Part shown: piece by piece, positions 17,360-25,967 of the stretch | How positions within the stretch are numbered: position 1 is the stretch's first letter | Layout: the number at the start of each line of letters is the position of its first letter | Origin: Sphingomonas sp. PP-CE-3A-406 | Lineage (GTDB): Bacteria > Pseudomonadota > Alphaproteobacteria > Sphingomonadales > Sphingomonadaceae | Direction of reading: 5' to 3' | Assembly: GCF_003688625.1 (NCBI RefSeq) | Contig: NZ_RCWY01000002.1 | Span: 372,001-436,000 of the forward strand | DNA: 64,000 bases | Made by a program: the position numbers and the translations under genes | Notes under the pieces: model-generated | What the model was told of the DNA's origin: nothing | Seen by the model: only the letters and a program-made list of their open reading frames with translations | The model's database searches: none

Positions 17360-18925
17360 ATGAACCTTACCAAGGCGCTGGGATCGGTCGGCGGGCTGAC
17401 GCTCGCCAGCCGGATCCTGGGGCTGGTACGCGACTCGCTGTTCGCGCGGTTCGTCGGCGCGGGGTTCGCGTCGGACGCGTATTTGATCGCGTTCCGCCTT
17501 CCCAACATGTTCCGCGCGCTGTTCGCCGAGGGCGCATTCTCCGCCGCGTTCATCCCGATGTTCAACCGGAAGGTCGGCGACAAGTCCGGCCGCGGCCTGC
17601 CCGACGGGATCGCGTTCGCCGAGGATGCGCTGTCGGTGCTGCTGCCGACGCTGATCCTGATGACCGTGCTCTTCGAGATCGCGGCATGGCCGCTGACGTG
17701 GCTGCTCACCTTCGGCTTCAACGGCGCGAGCGCCGAGCGGTTCGACTATGTCGTGCATCTGTCGCGGATCATGCTCCCCTATCTGCCGCTGATCAGCCTC
17801 GTGTCGCTGCTCGGTGGCATCCTCAATTCGCTGCACAAATTCTGGATCAACGCGGCCGCGCCGATCCTGCTGAACGCGACGCTGATCGCCGCACTGCTGC
17901 TGTTCCACGAACACCAGCCGCTGCTGACCGCCCGCAACCAGGCGATCGCGGTCACCGTCTCGGGCGCGCTGCAGCTGCTCTGGCTGATCTACGCGTGCCG
18001 CGCGTCCGGGGTGAAACTCCGGCTGAAGCGTCCGCAGCTCAACCCCGACGTGAAGAAGCTCATGTCGCTGATCTGGCCCGCCGCCGCCGGGGCAGGCGCG
18101 GTACAGATCAACCTCGTCGTGTCGACCGCGCTCGCCGCCGCGCTGCTGCCCGCGGGCTCGGTCTCGTACATCTATTTCGCCGATCGCCTGAACCAGCTGC
18201 CGCTGGGCCTGATCGGGATCGGGCTCGGGACCGTCCTGCTGCCGACCATCTCGCGCCAGCTCGGCCGCGGCGAGGACGCCGAGGCGATGACCACGCAGAA
18301 CCGCGGCATGGAACTGGCGCTGTTCCTGACGCTGCCCGCGACGGTCGCGCTGATCGTGTGCGGCGGGCCGATCATCGCCGCGCTCTTCCAGCACGGCAAG
18401 TTCACCGCCGCGCAGACGCTGCCGACCGCGCAGGCGCTTGCCGCCTTCTCGATCGGCCTGCCCTCGTACATCCTCGTGAAGGTGCTGACGCCGGGCTATT
18501 ACGCGCGCTCCGACACCAAGACGCCGGTGCGTTATGCGACGATGTCGATGGTCGTGAACCTCGTGCTCAACCTCGCCTTCATCAAACCGCTCGGCCACAT
18601 GGGCCCGCCGCTCGCCACCGCGATCGCCAGCACGGTCAACGTCGCCATGCTGTACCGGACTCTGGTCCGTCGCGGGCACTTCACGCCCGACGCGCGGCTG
18701 CGCCGGCGGACGTGGCGGCTGCTGGTCGCCGCGCTGATCATGGGCGTCGTGATGTATTTCCTCAACGACCTGTTCCAGCCGTTCGTGACGGGCATCAGCA
18801 TCCAGCGCTGGGGGGCGATGCTCGTGCTGGTGACGACCGGTGGCGTCGTCTATGCGATCGCGACCCTGCTCACCGGCGCGTTCCGGCTGGGCGACATCTC
18901 CACGCTTCTGCGTCGTTCCAAGTAA
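17360..18925 (+). CDS. murJ: Lipid II flippase MurJ (MviN)
   Basis: The 521-residue protein has about 14 transmembrane spans. Family landmarks are the N-terminal SRILGLVRDSLFARFVGAG, SDAYLIAFRLPNMFRALFAEGAFSAAF split over residues 35-60, and basic residues in the central cavity such as ILVKVLTPGYYARSDTKTP. MurJ exports lipid II for peptidoglycan synthesis. A GGAGGCGGAG ribosome site precedes the ATG. It sits between secB and trpS with short gaps and is probably co-transcribed with both. Confidence 0.95.
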   Translation: MNLTKALGSVGGLTLASRILGLVRDSLFARFVGAGFASDAYLIAFRLPNMFRALFAEGAFSAAFIPMFNRKVGDKSGRGLPDGIAFAEDALSVLLPTLILMTVLFEIAAWPLTWLLTFGFNGASAERFDYVVHLSRIMLPYLPLISLVSLLGGILNSLHKFWINAAAPILLNATLIAALLLFHEHQPLLTARNQAIAVTVSGALQLLWLIYACRASGVKLRLKRPQLNPDVKKLMSLIWPAAAGAGAVQINLVVSTALAAALLPAGSVSYIYFADRLNQLPLGLIGIGLGTVLLPTISRQLGRGEDAEAMTTQNRGMELALFLTLPATVALIVCGGPIIAALFQHGKFTAAQTLPTAQALAAFSIGLPSYILVKVLTPGYYARSDTKTPVRYATMSMVVNLVLNLAFIKPLGHMGPPLATAIASTVNVAMLYRTLVRRGHFTPDARLRRRTWRLLVAALIMGVVMYFLNDLFQPFVTGISIQRWGAMLVLVTTGGVVYAIATLLTGAFRLGDISTLLRRSK

Positions 18926-18934
18926 GGTTTCTCC

Positions 18935-19942
18935 ATGCGCGTCGTTTCCGGCATCAAGCCCACCGGTAATCTCCATCTCGGCAATTACCTGGGGGCGGTG
19001 AAGCAGTGGGTGACGCTGCAGGACGATGTCGCAGCGCAGGGCGGCGAGTCGATGTTCTTCATCGCCGATCTCCACGCGCCGACCGAATGGATCGCGCCGG
19101 CAGAGCTCTCGTCGCACACGATCGAGGTCGCGGCGACGATGATCGCGGCGGGGATCGATCCGGCGAAGTCGATCCTGTTCAACCAGGCGCGCGTCCCCGC
19201 GCACAGCGAGATGGCGTGGCTGCTCAACACGGTCGCCCGCGTCGGCTGGCTCAACCGGATGACGCAGTTCAAGGACAAGGCGGGCAAGAACCGCGAGGGC
19301 GCGAGCGTCGGGCTGTACGACTACCCGGTGCTGATGGCGGCCGACGTGCTGCTCTACAACGCGACGCACGTGCCGGTCGGCGAGGACCAGAAGCAGCATC
19401 TCGAACTCGCGCGCGACATCGCCACCAAGTTCAACGGCGATTACGGCGTCGACCTGTTCACGCTCCCCGCCCCCCTGATCAGCAAGGCCGCGCCGCGGAT
19501 CATGTCGTTGCGCGATGCGTCGGCGAAGATGTCGAAGTCGAACCCGTCCGAGCAGTCGGTGGTCAAGCTGATCGACAGCGACGACACGATTGCGGACAAG
19601 TTCCGCAAGGCGAAGACCGATCCGGATAATTTGCCGGCGACGGTCGACGAACTGGGCGACCGGGCCGAGGCGCGCAACCTGCTGACGATCTACGCGGCGT
19701 TGGCGGATAGCGACGTGGCGACGGTACTCGGCGAGTTCGGTGGCAAGGGCTTCGGCGCGTTCAAGCCTGCGCTGGCGGATCTCGCGGTGGCGAAACTGGG
19801 TCCGATCCGTGACGAGATGGTGCGGCTACTCGACGATCGCGGCGCGGTGACGGCAATGTTGCAGGCGGGCGCGGAGAAGGCGCGCGCGCTGGCCGCACCG
19901 GTGCTCAAGCAGACGCAGGACGCGATGGGATTGCAGGTCTAA
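18935..19942 (+). CDS. trpS: Tryptophan--tRNA ligase
   Basis: The 335-residue class I synthetase has the HIGH-equivalent TGNLHLGNYLGAVKQW at residues 10-25 and the KMSKS loop SAKMSKSNPSE near 196-206. VPVGEDQKQHLELARDIA is the typical tRNA/Trp-binding helix, and the length is normal for bacterial TrpRS. It charges tRNA-Trp. It starts 9 bp after murJ. Palindromic repeats follow its stop and may end the transcript. Confidence 0.97.
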   Translation: MRVVSGIKPTGNLHLGNYLGAVKQWVTLQDDVAAQGGESMFFIADLHAPTEWIAPAELSSHTIEVAATMIAAGIDPAKSILFNQARVPAHSEMAWLLNTVARVGWLNRMTQFKDKAGKNREGASVGLYDYPVLMAADVLLYNATHVPVGEDQKQHLELARDIATKFNGDYGVDLFTLPAPLISKAAPRIMSLRDASAKMSKSNPSEQSVVKLIDSDDTIADKFRKAKTDPDNLPATVDELGDRAEARNLLTIYAALADSDVATVLGEFGGKGFGAFKPALADLAVAKLGPIRDEMVRLLDDRGAVTAMLQAGAEKARALAAPVLKQTQDAMGLQV

Positions 19943-19959
19943 GGACCGCTCCCCCCGTC

Positions 19960-20043
19960 CCGTCATCCTGACGAAAGTCAGGATCCAGAGCCATAAAGGG
20001 CAGCGCCCGTAACTCTGGATCCTGACTTTCGTCAGGATGACGG
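19960..20043. repeat. Palindromic repeat, family B copy 1
   Basis: An 84-bp element with outer arms CCGTCATCCTGACGAAAGTC and its reverse complement, plus an inner near-palindrome. A full-length relative in the opposite orientation lies at 52171-52253. Positioned right after trpS, it may act as a transcript end. Confidence 0.85.
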
Positions 20044-20118
20044 CGATTTTTGGTGTGCCGGGGACGTTTTTGGTGTGGCGGGCCACGCGGCTACAGGCCG
20101 CGATATCGCGCGCGCTAG

Positions 20119-20177
20119 CGTGTTCCCCCGCGAAGGCGGGGGTCCAGTCTGGGCTCCCGCCTCCGCGGGAGAACACG
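20119..20177. repeat. Palindromic repeat, family C copy 2
   Basis: A 59-bp palindrome between trpS and the dnaA stop with core CCCGCGAAGGCGGG, central CCAGTCTGGG and the matching right arm. It is related to the elements at 6753 and 61741. Confidence 0.8.
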
Positions 20178-20187
20178 GAGGGAAAGC

Positions 20188-21681
20188 CTAGCCTTCCAGC
20201 TCACGCATCAGCACGCGCACCGCAGCGTCGATATCCCGGTCCGAATCACGCAGTTCCTCGATCTTCCGCACCGCATGAATCACCGTCGAGTGATCGCGCC
20301 CGCCGAACTTCCGCCCAATCTCCGGCAACGACCGCGTCGTCAGCCGCTTAGCCAGGTACATCGCGATCTGCCGCGGCCGCGCCACAGCCCGAGCTCGCCG
20401 CGCCGAAATCAGGTCGAGCGGCTTCAGTTCGAAATGCGCCGACACAAGCTTCTGGATCTCGTCGATCGTCACGCGCTTCTGCGCGCCACGGAGAACCTCG
20501 CCCAACGTCGCCACCGCGAAGTCGAGGTCGATCGTGTCCCCGGTCAGCTGCGCATACGCCACCACCCGGTTCAGCGCGCCCTCCAGCTCGCGGATGTTCG
20601 CGTGGATGCGTGCCGCGAGGAGGTCGAGCACGTCGGTCGGCACGCGCATGTCAGGCAGGTCGACCAGTTTCCGGTCGAGGATCGTCCGGCGCAGCGTCAG
20701 GTCGGGCGCCTTGATGTCCGCAACGAGACCGACCGACATCCGGCTGACGATCCGCGCCTCGACACCTTCGAGCGCCTGCGGGCAGCGATCGGCGGAGATC
20801 ACCAGCCGCTTGCCCGCCGCCATGATCTCGTTGACCGTGTGGAAGAATTCTTCCTGCGTCGCATCCTTGCCGGCGATGAACTGGAGATCATCGATCAGCA
20901 GCAGGTCGGCACCGCGCAGCCGCTGTTTGAACGCATGCGTATCGCGCGCGCGCATCGACGCGACGAAGTCGTACATGAACCGCTCGGCGGACATGCACAG
21001 CACGATCGCGTTCGGGTTATGCTCGAGGAACGCGTGACCGATCGCGTGCATGAGGTGGGTCTTGCCCTGCCCCGTGCCGCTGTGGAGGAACAGCGGGCTG
21101 AACCGGACCGGGCCCGGCTCGGCGAGCACCTTGGCCGCGTTGAACGCGACCTTGTTCGACGGATCGACGACGAATCGCACGAACGTATAGCGCGGGTCGA
21201 GCGGCGGCCGCTCGGCCGGCACGCCGACCGGCGCGGAGGCCACGACCGGCGCCGGCGCAGGCTTCAGCGAAGGATCGACGCCGAACTTCATCGAAACCTG
21301 CGCAGGCTCGGCGACGGGCTTGGGAGCCGCCTTGGCCTCGACCGGCACCGGATCGGCGACGGGCTTGGCTGGAATGGCATCGGCGACCGGCTCGATCGCG
21401 AGCACGACGGGCGCGCGACCCGGCGCCCGGGTCTCGATCTGGACGGTGCGAACGTGGGGCAGGATCTGCTTGAATTCGAGCACGAGTCGGTCGGCATAAT
21501 GATTGCGGACCCAATTCGTCATGAATGCCGACGGCAGCGCGAGGCGGATCGTGTCGCGATCGTCACCCGGAACGAGTTCGATCGGTTTCAGCCACTGCTC
21601 GAACAGGCGTGCCCCCGCCGACTCGCGCAAGGATGCACGCACGCGGGCCCAGGCCTTCTCGGCCTCGGTCGCGTGCGTCAT
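20188..21681 (-). CDS. dnaA: Chromosomal replication initiator DnaA
   Basis: The 497-residue protein has all four DnaA domains: N-terminal helices with LFEQWLKPIEL (residues 27-37), a Pro/Ala/Val-rich linker (about 97-160), the AAA+ core with Walker A GTGQGKTH at 202-209, Walker B LLLIDD at 260-265 and the Arg-bearing RELEGALNRV, and the DNA-binding domain with the signature GRDHSTVIHAVRKIEE at 461-476. ATG 21681 is preceded by AAGGAT and is preferred over upstream frames to 21789. It binds the origin and melts it with ATP. It is divergent from nothing close: 449 bp separate it from rpsT, transcribed the same way. Confidence 0.97.
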   Translation of the reverse strand: MTHATEAEKAWARVRASLRESAGARLFEQWLKPIELVPGDDRDTIRLALPSAFMTNWVRNHYADRLVLEFKQILPHVRTVQIETRAPGRAPVVLAIEPVADAIPAKPVADPVPVEAKAAPKPVAEPAQVSMKFGVDPSLKPAPAPVVASAPVGVPAERPPLDPRYTFVRFVVDPSNKVAFNAAKVLAEPGPVRFSPLFLHSGTGQGKTHLMHAIGHAFLEHNPNAIVLCMSAERFMYDFVASMRARDTHAFKQRLRGADLLLIDDLQFIAGKDATQEEFFHTVNEIMAAGKRLVISADRCPQALEGVEARIVSRMSVGLVADIKAPDLTLRRTILDRKLVDLPDMRVPTDVLDLLAARIHANIRELEGALNRVVAYAQLTGDTIDLDFAVATLGEVLRGAQKRVTIDEIQKLVSAHFELKPLDLISARRARAVARPRQIAMYLAKRLTTRSLPEIGRKFGGRDHSTVIHAVRKIEELRDSDRDIDAAVRVLMRELEG

Positions 21682-21889
21682 TGATCCTTGCCACTTCGTC
21701 ACGCGCACGCTTCTCCGACCCCGCGAGATTGCTCGCGCGGGTGATATAGTCCCGACAGAAAATGGTCCCCCGACGACCCCAAGGGTCATCCGGCATCTTC
21801 GCCCTGTGTGTTTGATGCAGCGGTGGAAACCACCGTCGCTGTGAGCCCCGTTATGAAGCGATCGGCGATCCGGGCAAGACCCCGACGCG

Positions 21890-22010
21890 TCACATTTTCG
21901 AAATAAAGCGGGTTGACTTGATCAAGCCGCGGAAATGCGTCGATATTTTTATAAGTGGCTGTGTTTACGTATTTTTTGCGAATTCAATCATTCCATGACT
22001 TGACTTTGGA
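21890..22010. other. AT-rich stretch between rpsT and dnaA
   Basis: Within the 449-bp gap upstream of dnaA, about 120 bp are clearly richer in A and T than the surroundings, with runs such as GATATTTTTATAAG and GTATTTTTTGCG. I see no gene here and no good match to the DnaA box TTATCCACA on either strand. It may hold the dnaA promoter or a DNA unwinding element; nothing in the sequence decides between them. Confidence 0.45.
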
Positions 22011-22073
22011 CCACTCGAATCGCGGGGAATCCGTGGGTTACGCACCGCCGCACTTGGTTCCCTTCGCAGACGC

Positions 22074-22102
22074 AAAAAACCCGCCGGGAATGTCCCGACG
22101 GG
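22074..22102 (-). terminator. Rho-independent terminator of rpsT
   Basis: On the minus strand CCCGTCGGGACATTCCCGGCGGG forms a stem with an ACAT-centred loop, directly followed by six T residues. It begins about 30 bp after the rpsT stop. Confidence 0.85.
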
Positions 22103-22130
22103 TGATCCGCTTTCGACAGTGATCGGTCGC

Positions 22131-22394
22131 TTATGCGAGCCCGGTCACGGCCTTGGTCAGACGCGCGAACTTGCGGCTCGCGGTGTTCTTGTGCAGCACG
22201 CCCTTGGCGACGCCACGCTGCAGCTCAGGCTGTGCGGCCGCAAGTGCGGTGGTCGCTGCGCCCTTGTCGCCCGAAGCCAGTGCGGCCTCGACCTTCTTGA
22301 TGAAGGTACGGATACGGCCGACGCGGTTGCCGTTCACTTCCGCGCGACGGTCGTTGCGACGGATACGCTTTTTCGCCTGCGGCGTGTTCGCCAT
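22131..22394 (-). CDS. rpsT: Small ribosomal subunit protein bS20
   Basis: The 87-residue basic protein begins [17 protein letters not shown] and contains [11 protein letters not shown] and [19 protein letters not shown], the typical S20 helices that bind 16S rRNA. Length and composition are normal. It lies upstream of dnaA, an order conserved in alphaproteobacteria, and ends in a strong terminator, so dnaA has its own promoter. Confidence 0.97.
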   Translation of the reverse strand: MANTPQAKKRIRRNDRRAEVNGNRVGRIRTFIKKVEAALASGDKGAATTALAAAQPELQRGVAKGVLHKNTASRKFARLTKAVTGLA

Positions 22395-22501
22395 GAAGCC
22401 CTCTGGATGTTCGAATGAATAAAAAGGGGCGCCGGATTGCTCCTACGCCCTCTCGAAGCCGCGGCCCTACCCACTTTGCTCCTGTGCGTCAACCGAAACG
22501 C

Positions 22502-23317
22502 TCAACCGCGCTGGCACTTTGCACACCAGAAGGTCGAGCGCCCGCCCTCAGTACGCCGTTTGACGACGGCACCGCATTCGCACGCCTCCCCTTCACGCCC
22601 ATAGACGCGCCATTGCTTGGAGAAATAGCCGAGTTCGCCGTCCGGCCGGACGTAATCCCGGAGCGAAGACCCGCCCGCCAGGATCGCGGCGGTCAGCACC
22701 GTCCGAATCGCCTCGACGAGTCGCTCGAGTCGAAACAGCGATATCCGCCCCGCCGTTCGGCTCGGCGCGATCTTCGCCATGTGCAGCGCCTCGCACACAT
22801 AGATATTGCCGAGCCCCGCGACGATTCGCTGATCGAGCAGCATCGCCTTGATCGACGCCCCCCGCCCCTCAAGCGCTTCCAGCAGATACGCCGCCGTCAG
22901 GTCGGGTCCGAGCGGCTCCGGCCCCATGCTGAGGAACGGCGGGTAGTTGGCGATGTCATCGCTCGCCCACAGATCGAGAAAGCCGAATCGCCGCGGATCG
23001 TTGAGCGCGACCGTCCGCCCCGCCTCGGTGCCGATCAGCAGATGATCATGCGCGAGCAGTTCGCTCGGATCGACTCGCCAGCGCCCCGACATGCCGAGAT
23101 GGAAGACGAGCGTATCGCCGCGATCGGTATCGATCAGCCCGTATTTCGCGCGGCGGCTCAAGTGCGTCACGGTCGCCCCGGTCATTCGCTGGCGCAGGTC
23201 GACCGGGATCGCTTTGCGCAGGTCGGCGCGGCGCGGCTCGACCGAGGTCAGGCGCTGGCCCTTCAGCACGGGCTCCAGCCCGCGCACGGTGGTTTCGACT
23301 TCTGGTAATTCTGGCAC
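22502..23317 (-). CDS. mutM: Formamidopyrimidine-DNA glycosylase
   Basis: The 271-residue Fpg starts MPELPEVETTVRGLEP with the catalytic Pro and Glu. It has the helix-two-turn-helix region DQRIVAGLGNIYVCEAL, a Lys in VLKGQ, and a C-terminal zinc finger ending GGRSTFWCAKCQRG. It excises 8-oxoguanine and cuts the abasic strand. The first cysteine pair of the finger is spaced CEC rather than the usual CxxC; the DNA reads TGC GAA TGC, so this is not a frame error. It is divergent from ubiE with a 56-bp spacer. Confidence 0.96.
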   Translation of the reverse strand: MPELPEVETTVRGLEPVLKGQRLTSVEPRRADLRKAIPVDLRQRMTGATVTHLSRRAKYGLIDTDRGDTLVFHLGMSGRWRVDPSELLAHDHLLIGTEAGRTVALNDPRRFGFLDLWASDDIANYPPFLSMGPEPLGPDLTAAYLLEALEGRGASIKAMLLDQRIVAGLGNIYVCEALHMAKIAPSRTAGRISLFRLERLVEAIRTVLTAAILAGGSSLRDYVRPDGELGYFSKQWRVYGREGEACECGAVVKRRTEGGRSTFWCAKCQRG

Positions 23318-23373
23318 GGTTTGCAGCTAGGTTGCGTTTGCTCGCGCCACAAGGCGCGGCTAGAGCGCAGGAT

Positions 23374-24138
23374 ATGAACGACTTGATCGCGCCCGCGCCC
23401 GCACTCACGCCCGATACCGTCTCCTTCGGCTACGAAGACATCCCCGCCACCGAGAAGACCGCCCGCGTCGGCGGCGTCTTCTCGAACGTCGCAGGCAAAT
23501 ACGACCTGATGAACGATGCGATGTCGGGCGGCATGCACCGGTTGTGGAAAGACCGCTTCGTCCGCCGCGTAAAGCCGCGCGAAGGCGAGCAGATCCTCGA
23601 CATGGCCGGCGGCACGGGCGACATCGCCTTCCGCATGGAGCCGTCGGGCGCCTCGATCACGGTCGCCGACATCAACCCGCAGATGCTCGACGTCGGCATG
23701 CAGCGCGCGCAGAAACGCGGCATTGACGGTCTTGTCTGGACCGAAGCCAACGCCGAGACGCTGACCTTCCCCGACAAGTTCTTCGACGCCTACACGATCG
23801 CGTTCGGCATCCGTAACGTCACCGACATCCCCAAGGCCTTGCGCGAAGCCCACCGCGTCCTGCGCCGTGGCGGACGCTTCTACTGCCTCGAATTCTCGAC
23901 CACCGTCTGGCCCGGGTTCGCCGAGGTGTACGATGCGTACTCGCACAAGATGGTCCCGAAGCTCGGCCAGCTTCTGGCGCAGGACGCCGACAGCTACCGC
24001 TACCTCATCGAATCGATCCGCCGCTTCCCCGACATGCCCAAGTTCAAGGGCATGATCGCAGACGCTGGTTTCGTGCAGACCAAGGTCGAGCCGCTGCTGG
24101 GCGGCCTCGTCGCGATCCACAGCGGCTGGAAGATCTAG
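23374..24138 (+). CDS. ubiE: Ubiquinone biosynthesis C-methyltransferase UbiE
   Basis: The 254-residue SAM-dependent methyltransferase has the UbiE/COQ5 motifs VFSNVAGKYDLMNDAMSGG near residues 32-50, the SAM site ILDMAGGTGDIAF near 75, and FGIRNVTDIPKALREAHRVLRRGG. It methylates the demethoxyquinol intermediate in ubiquinone synthesis. ATG 23374 is chosen over 23332 because it follows a GCAGGA site and gives the family length. ubiB, from the same pathway, lies downstream past a repeat-filled gap; mutM is divergent. Confidence 0.95.
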   Translation: MNDLIAPAPALTPDTVSFGYEDIPATEKTARVGGVFSNVAGKYDLMNDAMSGGMHRLWKDRFVRRVKPREGEQILDMAGGTGDIAFRMEPSGASITVADINPQMLDVGMQRAQKRGIDGLVWTEANAETLTFPDKFFDAYTIAFGIRNVTDIPKALREAHRVLRRGGRFYCLEFSTTVWPGFAEVYDAYSHKMVPKLGQLLAQDADSYRYLIESIRRFPDMPKFKGMIADAGFVQTKVEPLLGGLVAIHSGWKI

Positions 24139-24430
24139 TGATCACGCGAAGGCGCGAAGGCGCGAAGAGTGGTTCACGCGGAGGCGCGGAGACGCGGAGA
24201 GTAAGTGGGCGCGAAGGCGCCAGGTCTTGCGCGCGTCAGCGCTTTGCTAGCCATTCGCCAATAATAAAAAGCCGCATCCGCGGCGAAGCCAAACACCCCC
24301 GCGCCTCTGCGCCTCTGCGCGAACCAGTTCTTCCTTCTCTCCGCGTCTCCGCGTCTCCGCGTGAACAAATCTCTCTTCGCGCCTTCGCGCCTTCGCGTGA
24401 ACAAAGCCCTTCTCAAGGCGCGTTCGCCCA
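24139..24430. repeat. Short-unit repeat tract with large inverted arms between ubiE and ubiB
   Basis: The gap is filled by tandem 7-10 bp units: GCGAAGGC-type on the left (24143-24170), then GCGGAGACGCGGAG-type (24175-24200). The reverse complements occur in mirror order on the right (24335-24405). The middle (24290-24330) has a related GCGCCTCTGC unit. The arms could form a hairpin over 250 bp long. Reading frames crossing it contain only Arg/Ala/Gly-rich noise. Confidence 0.8.
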
Positions 24431-25963
24431 GTGACCGCGTCCACAACCCACGTCTGGCGCCTCCTCAAATGGGGCCGCATTCTCGCCCGTCACGGCGCCC
24501 TGCGCGGGATCGAGCGCGACCCGAACACCCCCGCCCCTGTCCGCCGCCTCGCGCGGATCGCGCGGTTCGGAGCGCGCGTGCCGGCAGTGCCGCGCTATGC
24601 GGATGCGTTCCAGGCGATCGGGCCGGCAGCGATCAAGCTCGGGCAGACGCTCGCCACGCGGCCGGATCTCGTCGGCGAAGAGGCGGCGCAAGACCTGCTC
24701 AGGCTTCAGGACCAGCTCTCCCCCGTCCCCTACGAGACGATCGAAGCGGCGATGCTGGCGAGCTTCGGCAAGCCGCTAGAGACGTTGTTCTCGCGCATCG
24801 AACCGATCCCGGTCGGCGCGGCGTCGATCGCGCAGGTCCACCGCGCCGTCACCACCGACGGCCGCCAGGTCGCGGTGAAAGTCCTCCGCCCCGGCGTCGA
24901 GGACGATTTCGCGCGCGCGATCGACACCTACAGCTGGGCCGCGGCGCAACTCGAGGCGCTCAGCCCCGAAGCAATGCGCCTGCGCCCCCGTCTCACGATC
25001 GAGACGTTCAAGCGCTGGACGCTGCGCGAACTCAACTTCCGCCGCGAAGCTGCGTCCGCCTCCGAACTCGCGGAGGGCATGACCGCCGAACCCGATTTCG
25101 TCATCCCCGCGATCGACTGGGCGCGATCGACCGCGAAGGTCATGACGATCGAGTGGATCGACGGCATCAAGCTGTCCGATCGCCCCGCGCTCGTCGCCGC
25201 CGGCTACGACCTCCCCGCGCTCGCGCAGACATTGGTCCGCGCGTTCCTGCGACAGGCGATCGCCGACGGATTCTTTCATGCCGACATGCACCAGGGAAAC
25301 CTGTTCGCGCTCCCCGGCAACCGCATCGCCGCGATCGATTTCGGCATCATGGGCCGGATCGACCGGCGCGCGCGCGTCTGGCTCGCGGAAATTCTCTACG
25401 GCCTGATCACCGGCAACTACAAACGCGTCGCCGAGATCCATTTCGAGGCAGGCTACGTCCCCGCGCACCACGACGTCGCCGAGTTCGCGACGGCGTTGCG
25501 CGCGGTCGGCGAGCCGATGCGCGGGTTGCCGGTCAAGGACATGTCGATCGGCATGATGCTCGACAGCCTGTTCTCGATCACGCGCGATTTCGACATGGTG
25601 ACGCAGCCGCACCTGCTGCTGCTCCAGAAGACGATGGTGATGGTCGAGGGCGTCGCGACCAGCCTCGACCCCGACATCAACCTGTGGGAAACCGCCGAGC
25701 CGTTCGTCCGCGACTGGATCCGCGGCGAGCTCGGCCCCGAGGCGATGATCGCCGAACGCCTGATCGCCGACGTCCAGACGCTGACCCGGCTTCCCGAACT
25801 GGTCCGCCGCATCGAGGCGCACTACCCCGCCCCCGGTGGCGCTCCCCCGACGATGCCGCTGCGCGAGATCGAGGTGATCCGGATCGGTGGCGGCTGGCGT
25901 TACGGTCTGGTCGCGGTGCTCGCTGCCGCTGCCGGGGTCGCGACGACGCTGCTTCTTGGTTGA
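24431..25963 (+). CDS. ubiB: UbiB-family protein kinase-like ubiquinone biosynthesis factor
   Basis: The 510-residue protein has the UbiB/ABC1/COQ8 features: the KxGQ motif AAIKLGQTLATRPDLV near residue 67, the ATP-binding Ala-rich loop PVGAASIAQVHRA near 125, VAVKVLRPG, HADMHQGNL near 285 and DFGIMGRI near 303, with two C-terminal transmembrane stretches. It is an atypical ATPase required for ubiquinone hydroxylation steps at the membrane. It starts at GTG 24431, right after the repeat tract. Confidence 0.93.
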   Translation: MTASTTHVWRLLKWGRILARHGALRGIERDPNTPAPVRRLARIARFGARVPAVPRYADAFQAIGPAAIKLGQTLATRPDLVGEEAAQDLLRLQDQLSPVPYETIEAAMLASFGKPLETLFSRIEPIPVGAASIAQVHRAVTTDGRQVAVKVLRPGVEDDFARAIDTYSWAAAQLEALSPEAMRLRPRLTIETFKRWTLRELNFRREAASASELAEGMTAEPDFVIPAIDWARSTAKVMTIEWIDGIKLSDRPALVAAGYDLPALAQTLVRAFLRQAIADGFFHADMHQGNLFALPGNRIAAIDFGIMGRIDRRARVWLAEILYGLITGNYKRVAEIHFEAGYVPAHHDVAEFATALRAVGEPMRGLPVKDMSIGMMLDSLFSITRDFDMVTQPHLLLLQKTMVMVEGVATSLDPDINLWETAEPFVRDWIRGELGPEAMIAERLIADVQTLTRLPELVRRIEAHYPAPGGAPPTMPLREIEVIRIGGGWRYGLVAVLAAAAGVATTLLLG

Positions 25964-25967
25964 GGGC

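Noticed and set aside
17084..19399. A 771-codon open frame on the minus strand opposite secB, murJ and trpS
   Set aside because: It is dominated by Arg, Asp, His, Gln and Gly with no domain, and it lies antisense to three clear genes. High GC makes such shadows common.
20275..21684. A 469-codon plus-strand frame opposite dnaA
   Set aside because: It is the antisense shadow of dnaA, rich in Arg, His and Asp.
21890..22060. oriC
   Set aside because: The position next to dnaA and the AT-rich run are suggestive, but no DnaA boxes are visible, so I did not call an origin.
24143..24405. Possible CRISPR array
   Set aside because: The repeat units are 7-10 bp and contiguous, without 30-bp repeats or unique spacers, and no cas genes are near.
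24138..24434. Frames of 77-98 codons within the ubiE-ubiB gap
   Set aside because: They are translations of short tandem repeats on both strands and give only repetitive Arg/Gly/Ala-rich sequence.
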